DNA from: PCC-6802 sp943367755
Lineage (GTDB): Bacteria; Cyanobacteriota; Cyanobacteriia; Pseudanabaenales; Pseudanabaenaceae
DNA: 64,000 nt
Direction of reading: 5' to 3'
Assembly: GCA_943367755.1 (NCBI GenBank)
Contig: CALRKB020000018.1
Span: forward strand, 1 to 64,000
Numbering within the stretch: position 1 is the first letter of the stretch; the number at the start of each line of letters is the position of its first letter. The translations under genes and the position numbers were made by a program. Shown here one piece after another: positions 18,532-27,838 of this stretch. The notes under the pieces were generated by a model, which did no database searches, had not been told where the DNA came from, and was given only the letters and a program-made list of their open reading frames with translations.

Positions 18532-19479
18532 ATGTCTATGAAACGCAGACGCATGCTGCTCCTGTTGGGAACTGGACTTGGGGCAGCCGTTACAGGTGGT
18601 GCGATCGCAAAGTTGACGCAATCTCCGTCCCAAGGACGCGCAGAACTGCCAACAGAGACTAAATCTCCAGATAGCATTTATTCCCAGCAGCCTGCTCAGG
18701 CAGAGTCTAAAGCAACTAATACTCCTCTACTCAGGTTTGCGGCGATCGCTGATACAGGGACGGGCGACTCAGGGCAGTACGCTGTTGCGGATGCCATGGC
18801 TAAATACTACGAACAAAAAGCCTATCCTCTGGTCATTCTCGCTGGCGATAATATTTATCCTGATGGTGAGATTAAGCTAGTCAAGAGCGTTTTTGAAGAG
18901 CCATACAAGCCATTACTCTCACAGGGTGTAGAATTTCACGCCGTTCTCGGCAACCACGACATTATTACCGACAATGGTGTCCCTCAACTCAACTATGCTC
19001 CCTTCCACATGCCAGATCGCTACTATACTTTTCGTCAGGGGCCAGTACAGTTTTTTGGTATTGATACCAATGTGAATAGTCCCTGGAAGAAGCAATTAGC
19101 TTGGTTGGAGCAAAATCTGGCGGCCAGCGATGCCACTTGGAAAATCGTGTTTGGGCATCATCCCATTTATTCCTCCGGCTTCTATGGTAATACCCAAGCA
19201 TTTATCGACGATCTCTCGCCCCTATTTGCCAAATACAATGTGCAGCTCTATCTCTGCGGCCACGATCATGACTACGAGCGATCGAAAGATATCCAGGGTA
19301 CAACCTACATTGTGCATGGTGGCGGATCGCATACTCGTCCAGTTGGTAAGCAGGCTACTACTGCCCATGCGATCGCCAAGCAAAGTTTTCTGGTAGTAGA
19401 GGTTTACGATCGCCAGATCGTCACGGAAGCCGTAGGTACCGATGGCAAGGTATTCGACCGAGGCGAAATATCTTTGTAA
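18532..19479 (+). CDS. Exported metallophosphoesterase (purple acid phosphatase-like)
   Basis: 315 residues. The N-terminus MKRRRMLLLLGTGLGAAVTG is a basic start plus hydrophobic run, likely a secretion signal. The calcineurin-like core has ADTGTGD, GDNIYPDG, LGNHD, FGHHPIYSS and CGHDHDYER, which together form the two-metal site. Length and motif order fit small tartrate-resistant acid phosphatase relatives. A periplasmic phosphatase role is likely. It is convergent with the aminotransferase gene, with a strong inverted repeat between them. Confidence 0.9.
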   Translation: MSMKRRRMLLLLGTGLGAAVTGGAIAKLTQSPSQGRAELPTETKSPDSIYSQQPAQAESKATNTPLLRFAAIADTGTGDSGQYAVADAMAKYYEQKAYPLVILAGDNIYPDGEIKLVKSVFEEPYKPLLSQGVEFHAVLGNHDIITDNGVPQLNYAPFHMPDRYYTFRQGPVQFFGIDTNVNSPWKKQLAWLEQNLAASDATWKIVFGHHPIYSSGFYGNTQAFIDDLSPLFAKYNVQLYLCGHDHDYERSKDIQGTTYIVHGGGSHTRPVGKQATTAHAIAKQSFLVVEVYDRQIVTEAVGTDGKVFDRGEISL

Positions 19480-19544
19480 GGGCGCAGCATTCGGGCGTTA
19501 ATTTGTGGGATACAGCAAAAAATTATCTGCCGAATGCTGCGCCC
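19480..19544. repeat. Inverted repeat/hairpin between convergent genes
   Basis: GGGCGCAGCATTCGG at 19480-19494 is the exact reverse complement of CCGAATGCTGCGCCC at 19530-19544, leaving a 35-base loop. It immediately follows the phosphatase stop and precedes the aminotransferase stop by a few bases. It may act as a bidirectional terminator. The sequence looks like a dispersed cyanobacterial repeat rather than a simple terminator, because the loop is long and there is no T-run. Confidence 0.7.
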
Positions 19545-19551
19545 CTGTGCC

Positions 19552-20736
19552 CTATGCCTTAAACTTCTGCATTTGCGCGATCGCTGCTTCCAACGTACTA
19601 TCTTTTTTGGCAAAGCAAAACCGCAACCCATTCACCAGTTTGCGATTCGGATCGCTAAAACAGTTACCTGGCACGGCTGCCACCTTGGCCTCTTTGGCTA
19701 AACGAAATGCCGCCTGATTAGATTCCGCCGCCAGTGCAGAGCTATCAGTCCAAATGTAGTAAGCACCTCTCGGTAGGACAGGCGATAATCCCATCGCTTC
19801 TAGTGCTGGATACAACATATCCCGTTTGCGCTTGTAGTCTGCTGCCATGTGGATATAATACTCACGCCCAAAGTTAAGCGCGGCTAAGGCGGCGTGTTGT
19901 AAGGGTGTGGGGGCGCAAATCGTGAGGAAGTCATGAATGCGGCGCATGGCAGCCGTCAGTTCGACGGAAGCAATCGTATAGCCTAGTCGCCAACCCGTCA
20001 CACAAAAAGTTTTAGAGAAGCCATTAACCACAATCGTGCGCTCCTCCATACCCGGCAGGCTAAACATACTGACGTGTTCGCCTTCGTAGAGAATGTACTC
20101 GTAAATTTCATCGGTGATGATATAGACACCATAGCGATCGCAAAAAGATGCCAGCAATTCCAATTCAGTCCGCGTCCACACTTTACCCGTAGGATTGGCA
20201 GGCGTATTCACAATTACGGCTTTCAGACCCTTCTGAAAATATGGTTCTAGCATTTCTGCGGTGATTTCCCACTGTGGTGGCTGTAATACTAGCAGTTCGG
20301 GAATGCCGCCCACGGTTGCCAGGTTGGGAATATAGTTCTCGTAAAACGGCTCAAAAATCAGGACGCGATCGCCTGGATCGATGATACTCATCAAGGCAAT
20401 ATTCAAGCCTTCTGTCGCACCGCAGCACACAGTGACCTGGGTATCAGGATCGACGATAATGCCATTGTCCCGTTGCATTTTGGCCGCGATCGCCACGCGC
20501 AAAGCTTCGAGTCCCCAGGTGTCTGCGTATTGATTCCAATCTGCCGCGATCGCTTCCTGTGCTGCCTGTTTAAGCGCTTCTGGCGCAGGGAAATCTGGTA
20601 AGCCTTGCGCTAGATTAATTGCACCAAACTTGGCGCAGTAGCGTGAAGCCTCGCGAATTTGTGATTCCTTCGTATGCATTGCCCTCTCTGAGAGGGAGAG
20701 CGCAGCATGGGAAGATTGGGAATGTAGATCGGTCAA
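19552..20736 (-). CDS. Class I/II PLP aminotransferase
   Basis: 394 residues. The motifs are NLAQGLPDFPAPE near the start, VCCGATEGLNIAL, NTPANPTGKVW, and the PLP lysine in VNGFSKTFCVTGWRLG; C-terminal RFCFAKKD carries the substrate-carboxylate Arg. The sequence most resembles the kynurenine/methionine aminotransferase branch. The exact amino donor is not evident. No operon partner. Confidence 0.88.
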   Translation of the reverse strand: MTDLHSQSSHAALSLSERAMHTKESQIREASRYCAKFGAINLAQGLPDFPAPEALKQAAQEAIAADWNQYADTWGLEALRVAIAAKMQRDNGIIVDPDTQVTVCCGATEGLNIALMSIIDPGDRVLIFEPFYENYIPNLATVGGIPELLVLQPPQWEITAEMLEPYFQKGLKAVIVNTPANPTGKVWTRTELELLASFCDRYGVYIITDEIYEYILYEGEHVSMFSLPGMEERTIVVNGFSKTFCVTGWRLGYTIASVELTAAMRRIHDFLTICAPTPLQHAALAALNFGREYYIHMAADYKRKRDMLYPALEAMGLSPVLPRGAYYIWTDSSALAAESNQAAFRLAKEAKVAAVPGNCFSDPNRKLVNGLRFCFAKKDSTLEAAIAQMQKFKA

Positions 20737-20875
20737 ATTAATATTCTCGTAACAGATTTTAGCTACATCATAATATTGCCGCCCATATTAGGTAAATAGC
20801 ACCTTAATTTCAAACACGCTCCGATCGCTAAAATCGGATGTAAAATTATCAAAGAGTATCTTCAGAGGTGCGATC

Positions 20876-21514
20876 GTGGTCATTGCTCAAGGTAAATCGG
20901 CACCACCAAATATATCTCCAGAATCTAAATCTCCCGATGCCAAAATTCGCATGTCCTTAGAAGAATATCGTGCGCTCTCAGAAACTGCTGAGGAACGTTA
21001 TGAATATTGCAACGGAGAAATTATTTCTATGCCTGGAGGCTCACCTGCACACAGCCGTATTGCCGTAGATATCTCGACTTTTCTAAATCTTGCCGTTCGG
21101 GACACTAATTTTCAAATTTACAATGGCGATCTGCGGATTTGGATTCCTAGTTACAATCATGGAACTTATGCTGATGTCTTCGCGATCGATGGTGAGCTAG
21201 AGTTTAATGGCGATCGCAATGATGAAATTCTCAATCCTTTATTGATCGTTGAAGTTCTATCTCCTTCCACTGAGGCTTACGACCGTGGTGACAAGTTTAG
21301 GAAATACCGCTCTCTTGGTAGCTTTTGTGAATATCTGCTTGTCAGTCAATCGGAACCTTATGTTGAGCAATATCATAATCTCGATCGCCAAAGTAGCAAT
21401 CACTGGCAATTGCAAATTTGCGATCGGCCGGATCGAACAATCACCTTACAGAGTCTTAACATAGAGATCCCGATGCAAGAAATCTATCGGCGCATTAGTT
21501 TTCCATCCAAATGA
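20876..21514 (+). CDS. Uma2-family (DUF820) putative endonuclease
   Basis: 212 residues with a GTG start. Restriction-endonuclease-like core: ERYEYCNGEIISMPGGS, then a GTYADVFAIDGE Asp, followed by PLLIVEVLSPSTEAYDRGDK, whose Glu and Lys complete a PD-(D/E)xK-like site. Uma2 proteins are strongly amplified in cyanobacteria and their roles are mostly unknown. A second family member is at 50674-51312. Confidence 0.85.
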   Translation: MVIAQGKSAPPNISPESKSPDAKIRMSLEEYRALSETAEERYEYCNGEIISMPGGSPAHSRIAVDISTFLNLAVRDTNFQIYNGDLRIWIPSYNHGTYADVFAIDGELEFNGDRNDEILNPLLIVEVLSPSTEAYDRGDKFRKYRSLGSFCEYLLVSQSEPYVEQYHNLDRQSSNHWQLQICDRPDRTITLQSLNIEIPMQEIYRRISFPSK

Positions 21515-21581
21515 CCCTGGATAAAGCCTCTCCCAAGTTCAATGAAGGATTTGCATCTGACTCAATATGACACTTATCTTT

Positions 21582-23054
21582 CTACGAACTAAGCTTTGCG
21601 GCTAAAAGTTCGTTTGTAGCTTGAGGGGCAGCACGACCCTGGGTTTGCTTCATCACTTGACCGACAAAAAAGCCTAGCAATTTGGTTTTACCAGCGCGAT
21701 ATTGCTCGACTTCCTTGGGATTGCTCGCAACTATCTGGTCGATGATTTCCTCCAGTTCCGCACCAGAGAGAATAGTAAGGTTCTTCTCTTGGATCAGAGA
21801 TTTGACAGAGCTGCCTTTCTCCAATAGCTCCGGTAAGATATCTTTGGCAATTTTGCTGCTAATTGTGCCATCGGCAATCAGCGCAATCAGTTCGCCTAAA
21901 ATTACTGGAGTGAGAGGAATATCTGTAATTCTCAGTTTGTGCTCATTGAGATAGGCTGTGATATCTCCCATAATCCAGTTAAAAGCTTGCTTAGGCTCGG
22001 CACCAGTGGTTAGCACCGCCTCAAAATACTCGGCGACGCTGCGATCGTCAGCCAACATATTCGCATCATAGGCACTTAACCCCAACTGATGCTCATAGCG
22101 ATCGCGCTTTGATGCAGGTAATTCCGGTAATTCAGAGCGATATTTTGCCTGTGTCGATTCCGGTACTTCAATTGCCACTAAATCTGGCTCAGGGAAGTAA
22201 CGATAGTCGCTGGAACCTTCCTTCGAGCGCATACTAATCGTGCGCTGTGAATTCTCTTCCCACAGACGAGTTTCTTGCACGATCGCTTCGCTGCCCGACT
22301 CAAGAGCTTCAATTTGTCGCTCAATTTCGTAATCGATCGCGCGTTGAATGGCATTAAAGGAGTTCATATTCTTGATCTCCACCTTCGTGCCAAATTTCTC
22401 CCTGCCGACCGGACGCACGGAGATATTCACATCGCAACGCAAGGAGCCTTCCTGCATGTTGCCATCGCATACACCTAAATAGCGCATGATGCGTCGCATT
22501 TCCTGGGCGTAGGCCGCAGCCTCAGCCCCAGAGCGAAGATCGGGCTCGGAAACGATTTCGCATAGCGGGACGCCCGCGCGATTGTAGTCGACTAAGGAAT
22601 GGCTGGAACCAGACAGGCGATCGGAACCTGCATGTACCAATTTCCCCGCATCTTCTTCCATGTGCAGGCGAGTGATCCCAATCCGCTTAGTTGTGCCGTC
22701 TTCCTTGGCAATTTCTAGCCAGCCATGTTCGGCAATGGGCAGATCGAACTGAGATATTTGATAATTTTTGGGTAAGTCGGGATAAAAATATTGCTTGCGA
22801 TCGAACTTGCTATGGTTTGCAATCTTGCAGTTGAGTGCTAACGATGCTTTGACCGCATATTCCAGTACTTTTTCGTTGAGCACAGGCAGCACGCCAGGCA
22901 TACCTAAGCAAATCGGACAGACATTACTATTAGGCGAGGAACCAAACTGGGTAGAGCAGCCGCAAAATATCTTGGTGGCAGTACTCAGTTGACAGTGGGT
23001 CTCCAAGCCGATTACAGCTTCGTACTTAGTCTTAACAGGTGTAGTGGTGGTCAT
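21582..23054 (-). CDS. gatB: Aspartyl/glutamyl-tRNA amidotransferase subunit B
   Basis: 490 residues, standard GatB length. Motifs are YEAVIGLETHCQL at the start, the zinc Cys pairs FCGCST and VCPICLGMPG, QKQYFYPDLPKNYQISQFD-like (split here as FDRKQYFYPDLP), and the YqeY-like C-terminal domain. With GatA and GatC it converts misacylated Glu-tRNAGln into Gln-tRNAGln. gatA and gatC are not in this window. Confidence 0.96.
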   Translation of the reverse strand: MTTTTPVKTKYEAVIGLETHCQLSTATKIFCGCSTQFGSSPNSNVCPICLGMPGVLPVLNEKVLEYAVKASLALNCKIANHSKFDRKQYFYPDLPKNYQISQFDLPIAEHGWLEIAKEDGTTKRIGITRLHMEEDAGKLVHAGSDRLSGSSHSLVDYNRAGVPLCEIVSEPDLRSGAEAAAYAQEMRRIMRYLGVCDGNMQEGSLRCDVNISVRPVGREKFGTKVEIKNMNSFNAIQRAIDYEIERQIEALESGSEAIVQETRLWEENSQRTISMRSKEGSSDYRYFPEPDLVAIEVPESTQAKYRSELPELPASKRDRYEHQLGLSAYDANMLADDRSVAEYFEAVLTTGAEPKQAFNWIMGDITAYLNEHKLRITDIPLTPVILGELIALIADGTISSKIAKDILPELLEKGSSVKSLIQEKNLTILSGAELEEIIDQIVASNPKEVEQYRAGKTKLLGFFVGQVMKQTQGRAAPQATNELLAAKLSS

Positions 23055-23308
23055 ATCTACTTAAGGTCTCCAGCCTGACTGGTAAATGATAGCATTAGGT
23101 AAATCGCTGAATTCAGCTATAGGTGCAACAATCAATATCAGGAACGCGTCTAAAAATTGCTAGCTGTAATAGCTTTCGCATAATAGCTGTAAACAACGCC
23201 AAGCGGATTTGGACTGGAAGTTATGGTAGCGAGTCAAGTTGGTAATTTCATGCGGATTACAGTAAACGGCAAGTGCTAAGATTGCAGCATCAGGTGTGAG
23301 GAGCAGGC

Positions 23309-24673
23309 ATGGCTGGCTACACGCTAGTTCTAGCAATTTTAATTTTAGGTGGCATCATCGCCACATTAGGCGATCGCATTGGCACAAAAGTTGGCAAGGC
23401 ACGACTCAGCATATTTAATCTTAGACCGCGACGCACAGCTACCCTGGTGACAATTCTAACTGGGGGATTAATTTCCGCATCGACGTTGGGGATTTTGATT
23501 GCTACTAGCAGTCAGTTGCGTGATGGGTTATTTCGCCTTGATAGCATTCGTGCTGAGTTACAAAATACGCAGAATGAGGAAAAAAAGGTCAAAGAAGAAC
23601 TGCGTGTAGCTAGCGGGCAGAGACAGGAAGCCCAAGATCGACTAGATCGCATTAATAAATTCTTGTCGAATGCTGTCTCCAAACAAGCCGAGACGCAAGC
23701 CAAGTTATCATCGGTGCAGTCAAAGTTTCAGAAGGCAAATAGCGAGCTGGCAAAAGTCCTCAAACAGGAGAGGGATCTGCGCGATCGCGTGCAAGGACTA
23801 AATCTAGAAAGAGAAAACCTGATCGCTGAGGGTAACAAACTAAAACAAGAGCGGGATCAACTAGCCACAGAGCGCGAAGTTCTCCGCAAGCAAGCAGCAG
23901 AATCGCAAACACAGCTTGCTGCCCTCAATGACCAACGGGTCAAACTAGAGGGCGATGTCGCAAAGCTAGGTAGTGATATCAAGTCGCTAGAAGCTAGTAA
24001 GGAAGTTTTATCCAATAGCATTGAGGCGTTTCGTCGCGGCAATGTCGCGATCAACTCCGAACAAGTACTGGCCTCAAGTGTAATTAAGCCAGGTCTTTCA
24101 TCTCAGGAGATCAAAGAGGCTGTTTACAGTATTCTCCAACGCGCTGAGTTGCAGGCTCGCAATCTACTATATCTACCAACTAAAGGGGATATGGGGGATG
24201 CTGTGATTGAAGTTACACAATCCGACATCGATAACTTAATTGATAGTGTTAAAGATGGCAGTAGCTATGTCGTGCGGATTCTCTCAACCCGTAACTATCT
24301 CCGCCGCGAAACCAAAGTATCGATCGCCGCTGATGTAATCCTTAATAAAAAAGTTTTTAATAAGGGTGAGGTGATTGCATCTTTGCAATTTAAGCCAAGC
24401 CTGCAACCCCAAGAAACGGCGGAGAGGGTGAGCCGTCTGTTCTCCCTGGTCAGGTTTCGGGCTAATAGTAAAGAGATATTACCAGACCCCATCACTGGTA
24501 ATTTAGGCAGCTTTTCTACTAATGCCCTTTCCGATCTGATGGAAACAATTGGGGCATATAAAACTAATTTTGAAATTCGAGCCGTCGCCAAAGAACCTAT
24601 TTATCTTTCTGGCCCTTTATCTTTAGAGCTTGTAGTCGTGTCTAACGGAATCGAGATTAAGCGCTTTAGTTAA
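23309..24673 (+). CDS. DUF3084 membrane-anchored coiled-coil protein
   Basis: 454 residues. An N-terminal membrane helix (LVLAILILGGIIATLG), a second hydrophobic stretch (ILTGGLISASTLGILIATS), a long charged coiled coil (about 85-240) and a globular C-terminal half fit the cyanobacterial DUF3084 family. An AGGAG-like site precedes the ATG. Function is unknown; a scaffold or envelope role is possible from topology. Confidence 0.85.
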   Translation: MAGYTLVLAILILGGIIATLGDRIGTKVGKARLSIFNLRPRRTATLVTILTGGLISASTLGILIATSSQLRDGLFRLDSIRAELQNTQNEEKKVKEELRVASGQRQEAQDRLDRINKFLSNAVSKQAETQAKLSSVQSKFQKANSELAKVLKQERDLRDRVQGLNLERENLIAEGNKLKQERDQLATEREVLRKQAAESQTQLAALNDQRVKLEGDVAKLGSDIKSLEASKEVLSNSIEAFRRGNVAINSEQVLASSVIKPGLSSQEIKEAVYSILQRAELQARNLLYLPTKGDMGDAVIEVTQSDIDNLIDSVKDGSSYVVRILSTRNYLRRETKVSIAADVILNKKVFNKGEVIASLQFKPSLQPQETAERVSRLFSLVRFRANSKEILPDPITGNLGSFSTNALSDLMETIGAYKTNFEIRAVAKEPIYLSGPLSLELVVVSNGIEIKRFS

Positions 24674-24735
24674 AAATTAATCGCTAAAATTTAGTTAGGC
24701 TAAATCTTTAGTCTTCAACTACTTGTTTTGAGAAA

Positions 24736-25029
24736 ATGTCCAAGATACCCGATTGCGATCGCTGCAAGCTATACTCACATACCAAGTATCTTGTCTGTGC
24801 TGTTCACCCTTCAGGCCCAGAGGGAAAGTACTGTCGAGATTTTGAGACGGCAGAATTATGGGAACTAGAAGATCCAAAAAATTATAAAGATTACAACTTT
24901 AAAGATCTAATGTGGCACCCTTTATTTACGGGAAGATGCCCGGAGTGCGGGCATCCATTTTCACGGTTTAAACTACCACCAGTCAACTGGTACTGCGAGG
25001 AGTGTGGTTGGGAAGATGAATCGGACTAA
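24736..25029 (+). CDS. Zinc-ribbon hypothetical protein
   Basis: 97 residues with eight or more Cys in CxxC pairs: DCDRCKLYSH near the start, CPECGHPF and CEECGWEDE near the end. This suggests one or two structural zinc sites. Such small zinc-ribbon proteins are common in cyanobacteria and mostly uncharacterised. It ends two bases before the convergent futA stop. Confidence 0.7.
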   Translation: MSKIPDCDRCKLYSHTKYLVCAVHPSGPEGKYCRDFETAELWELEDPKNYKDYNFKDLMWHPLFTGRCPECGHPFSRFKLPPVNWYCEECGWEDESD

Positions 25030-25031
25030 TT

Positions 25032-26090
25032 CTATTTCCAGCCAGCGCGATCCATAATCTTGAGCGCTTCAGAATTGTTTTTCCCAAATACGCCAGCATT
25101 GAGCCGATCCTCTTTAAAACTGCCAAATCTGGCCACAATCGGATCCAAGGGTACACCAGGCACTACGGGATATTCATTATTGCCCTTCACAAAAACAACT
25201 TGAGATTCGGGACTGGCAAGATGTTCTATAAATTTAATCGCAGCATCGCGGTTGCGCGAAGTTTTAACAACGCCAGCCCCGCTGATATTAACGTGGGTGC
25301 CGCGATTGCCTTGATTTGGGAAGAAAACGCCAATTTTTGCAGCCACAGCTTGGTCTTCTGGTTTCTTGGATTCCGCTAGTTTTGCTAAGTAGTACGTATT
25401 CACGATCGCCAAGTCAGCTACACCAGCAGCAATAGCCTTGATTTGGGCGGTATCATTCCCTTCTGGTTGTCTAGCAAAATTAGCAACTAAACTCTTTGCC
25501 CACGCTTCCGTTTTTTGCGCGCCGTTAGCAGCTAGGATAGAACCTGCGAGAGACTGGTTATAGACATTACTGGATGAACGCACAATGATGCGACCTTTCC
25601 ATTTAGGATTGGCCAAATCTTCGTAGGTTGAGAGTTGAGAAGGTTTCACCTTACTCTTGTTGTACATAATCACCCGAGCGCGCTTGGATAAACCGAACCA
25701 ATACCCCTGACCTTCTCTGAGGTTCGCGGGGATCGCACTTTCCAAAACACTAGAGCGCACTGGTTGCAGGATGCCAGCATTCTGAGCACGCCAGAGGTTT
25801 CCAGCATCAACCGTGATAATTACATCGGCAGGACTGTTAGCTCCTTCGCTTTTAATCCTTTCGATTAACTTGCTGGCATCGGCTTCCACCAAATTTACCT
25901 TAATACCAGTTTTCTTGGTAAAGTTTTTGTATATAGCGTTGTCAGTGTCGTAGTGACGCGCCGAATACACATTAACGACACGATTAGCTTGGGCTACTCC
26001 TGATGTGAGTTGATAAACCTGACCAACTGCCACGGCAGCCAGTGAAGTGAATAGGGCAATAAATGCACGCCTACGGACTTTTGTATTCAT
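25032..26090 (-). CDS. futA: Iron(III) ABC transporter substrate-binding protein
   Basis: 352 residues. A twin-Arg-containing signal (KVRRRAFIALFTSLAAVAVG) is followed by VVNVYSARHYDTDNAIYKNF, typical of FutA/IdiA. Iron-binding tyrosines are expected in VNTYYLAKL. It delivers ferric iron to the FutB permease in the periplasm (FutA2-like), or protects photosystem II if cytoplasmic (FutA1-like); the signal favours export. The permease and ATPase genes lie 2-4 kb away rather than adjacent. Fur regulation is likely but no box could be assigned with confidence. Confidence 0.92.
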   Translation of the reverse strand: MNTKVRRRAFIALFTSLAAVAVGQVYQLTSGVAQANRVVNVYSARHYDTDNAIYKNFTKKTGIKVNLVEADASKLIERIKSEGANSPADVIITVDAGNLWRAQNAGILQPVRSSVLESAIPANLREGQGYWFGLSKRARVIMYNKSKVKPSQLSTYEDLANPKWKGRIIVRSSSNVYNQSLAGSILAANGAQKTEAWAKSLVANFARQPEGNDTAQIKAIAAGVADLAIVNTYYLAKLAESKKPEDQAVAAKIGVFFPNQGNRGTHVNISGAGVVKTSRNRDAAIKFIEHLASPESQVVFVKGNNEYPVVPGVPLDPIVARFGSFKEDRLNAGVFGKNNSEALKIMDRAGWK

Positions 26091-26390
26091 TTATTTCAGT
26101 TATTTGATTTATTCGTAATTAGGGAGATGAATTGGGTTTCCTAAATAGCCACCTGAGCTAGTTAACGGCTTTTAATTCAGGCTTATTGCTAATAACTACT
26201 AATTATATAATCACAAAATGACATACATTTGCTTGCTGGCAGAACTTTTAAAGATTTAGTTTTAATAAAGATTACTAATAAGATTTAAAAATTGATCAAG
26301 ATATCTGAATATCTCAGTAACCTTTACTGGATTACTTGGGATATCTTTGCTTATGTAACGGCATTCGTTTTTATTTTTAGCTATGTACGT
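26091..26390. other. Intergenic region upstream of futA
   Basis: 300 AT-rich bases between the divergent-facing futA start and the end of the ferredoxin-like gene. They must hold the futA promoter. I see no gene, RNA or clear Fur box. Confidence 0.4.
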
Positions 26391-27038
26391 TCAGCCCACA
26401 GCAGGCATTGTCTGCACTGACACCTGATTTCTAATCGCTGCGATAATGTCAGGAACATCCCTAACTTTGACATTGCTATAGCGAGACTTATCGGGCATCA
26501 TAACTAGATGTGGACCGCTCTTACAATGTTTCAAGCAGCCAGTAGATTTGACTTTGACGTAGCCTGCTAGATCTTGCTCTTCTAGAGCATCTAACAGTGC
26601 ATTACAAATCTGACCGCTGCCGCGCTTTGCACAATCTGATTTCTGGCAGACCAAAACGTTGACAAGTGATTTCGCTGCTAGTTTTACTTGCTGTTTTTGA
26701 ACAGACCGCTCGTTAAGGTGAATGACTTCTGCTCTCTCCTGCACCTGTGGCACTATCTTGGCAACCGTTTTGAGAATACTGTAAGCTTTGAGCTTGCGCT
26801 CCCCTGTTTCTAAGTTCAGCTTCTGTTCGCCCATGCATTGGATGAGGTCGCCTGGCTTTAAGCTTCGATATAGTTCCAAGCGCTGCTCTTTGGGAATTTT
26901 GATGATGCGATCGCCTTCAGCAGTAGTCAGTCTGACGTATTTCAGCTTGTAACCTTCGAGAGCTGTAAAACCTAAGAAAACACCTTCATAGTTGAAGTCA
27001 GAAGTTTGACTGTGATGAAACTTACCCATGTGTGACAT
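26391..27038 (-). CDS. Thioredoxin-like [2Fe-2S] ferredoxin-domain protein
   Basis: 215 residues. The C-terminal half has VLVCQKSDCAKRGSGQIC, then STGCLKHCKSGPHLVMMP, the cysteine pattern of thioredoxin-like 2Fe-2S proteins. The N-terminal half (about 1-110) is an OB-like or beta-rich domain with FLGFTALEGYKLKYVRL. An alternative start is the ATG three codons downstream (MGKFHHSQ). It may act as a soluble electron carrier. The nearby iron-uptake genes suggest an iron context only loosely. Confidence 0.83.
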   Translation of the reverse strand: MSHMGKFHHSQTSDFNYEGVFLGFTALEGYKLKYVRLTTAEGDRIIKIPKEQRLELYRSLKPGDLIQCMGEQKLNLETGERKLKAYSILKTVAKIVPQVQERAEVIHLNERSVQKQQVKLAAKSLVNVLVCQKSDCAKRGSGQICNALLDALEEQDLAGYVKVKSTGCLKHCKSGPHLVMMPDKSRYSNVKVRDVPDIIAAIRNQVSVQTMPAVG

Positions 27039-27090
27039 TTCGTTTATGCACTGCGATCGAGAGTAATTTATGAATGTTTATGAGCTATAG

Positions 27091-27333
27091 CTAAACTGCT
27101 TGCTGCCAACAGTTATTTAACCAAACTGCCAGTTGGTGACGTGGTTCATTAAATTGACGAATTACACTCCAAAGTTGAACTGCGGCACTAGGGTTATTGA
27201 CTGTTACCTGTAGCGGTTGACCGCTGGTACAGGAGCAAGGAATTCCTAATTCTTGGAGGCGGCGGTAAGCTTGCCAGCGATCGCCCCACCTGATATTCAC
27301 AATCTGATTTGCTTCTGATGAACTGGCAGCCAC
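27091..27333 (-). CDS. Small conserved cyanobacterial hypothetical
   Basis: 80 residues: IVNIRWGDRWQAYRRLQELG, one Cys pair in IPCSCTSGQPL, and a Trp-rich tail (QLAVWLNNCWQQAV). No signal or membrane segment. It sits 50 bases upstream of the ferredoxin-like gene in the same direction, so co-transcription is likely. Function unknown. Confidence 0.65.
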   Translation of the reverse strand: MAASSSEANQIVNIRWGDRWQAYRRLQELGIPCSCTSGQPLQVTVNNPSAAVQLWSVIRQFNEPRHQLAVWLNNCWQQAV

Positions 27334-27812
27334 TTTAGTCCTCTATGAACGAATATACAAAAACTGCTAAGTCCCTGCTCTCAATACCTTGATGATAGTT
27401 AGGCACAAATTTGCAAGTATTTAACCTGATTTAGAGCATAGCTTAAATGAAAATAATATGCAATAAACTCGAGAGCTATTTTTAGATCTAGATACTAGAA
27501 CTTTGGCGGTATTGTTATAGTGCAACACTGATGTATAGACAAACTAAGCAGTTTAGCTATGTATGCTTAATCTCCCTAAAGTGATATTCCTTCAGGTACA
27601 GATTTTTTCTTTGGCATATGTGTAGGAATTCTATGCGATGTTTTCTTAATAAAGAAGAATATTTTTATCATGTGTTTATGAAGATGCAAACTATTAGTAC
27701 TGAAGAACGGGCATATCACATCGCCCACTTCCTCGCACCGGATACTCTGGTTCAAATGAATGGACATCAATAAGATCGTTAAGATCGTTCGATTTTAATT
27801 ATTAGATAGCGA
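27334..27812. other. Intergenic region with no clear gene
   Basis: About 480 bases. Only short frames occur: one of 64 codons on the minus strand without family signal, and a 31-codon plus-strand frame starting near 27677. Neither has a convincing ribosome site. No tRNA or riboswitch recognised. Confidence 0.4.
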
Positions 27813-27838
27813 GTAAAGCCTGCTACAGCAGGCTTTAC
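27813..27838. terminator. Perfect hairpin at the futB stop codon
   Basis: GTAAAGCCTGCT and AGCAGGCTTTAC pair over 12 bp with a two-base loop, followed on the plus strand by TTTT. It overlaps the futB stop at 27835-27837, so it can end futB transcription and block read-in from the left. Confidence 0.75.

Noticed and set aside
27576..27770. 64-codon minus-strand frame
   Set aside because: No family signal, poor start context, and unusual composition; likely random.
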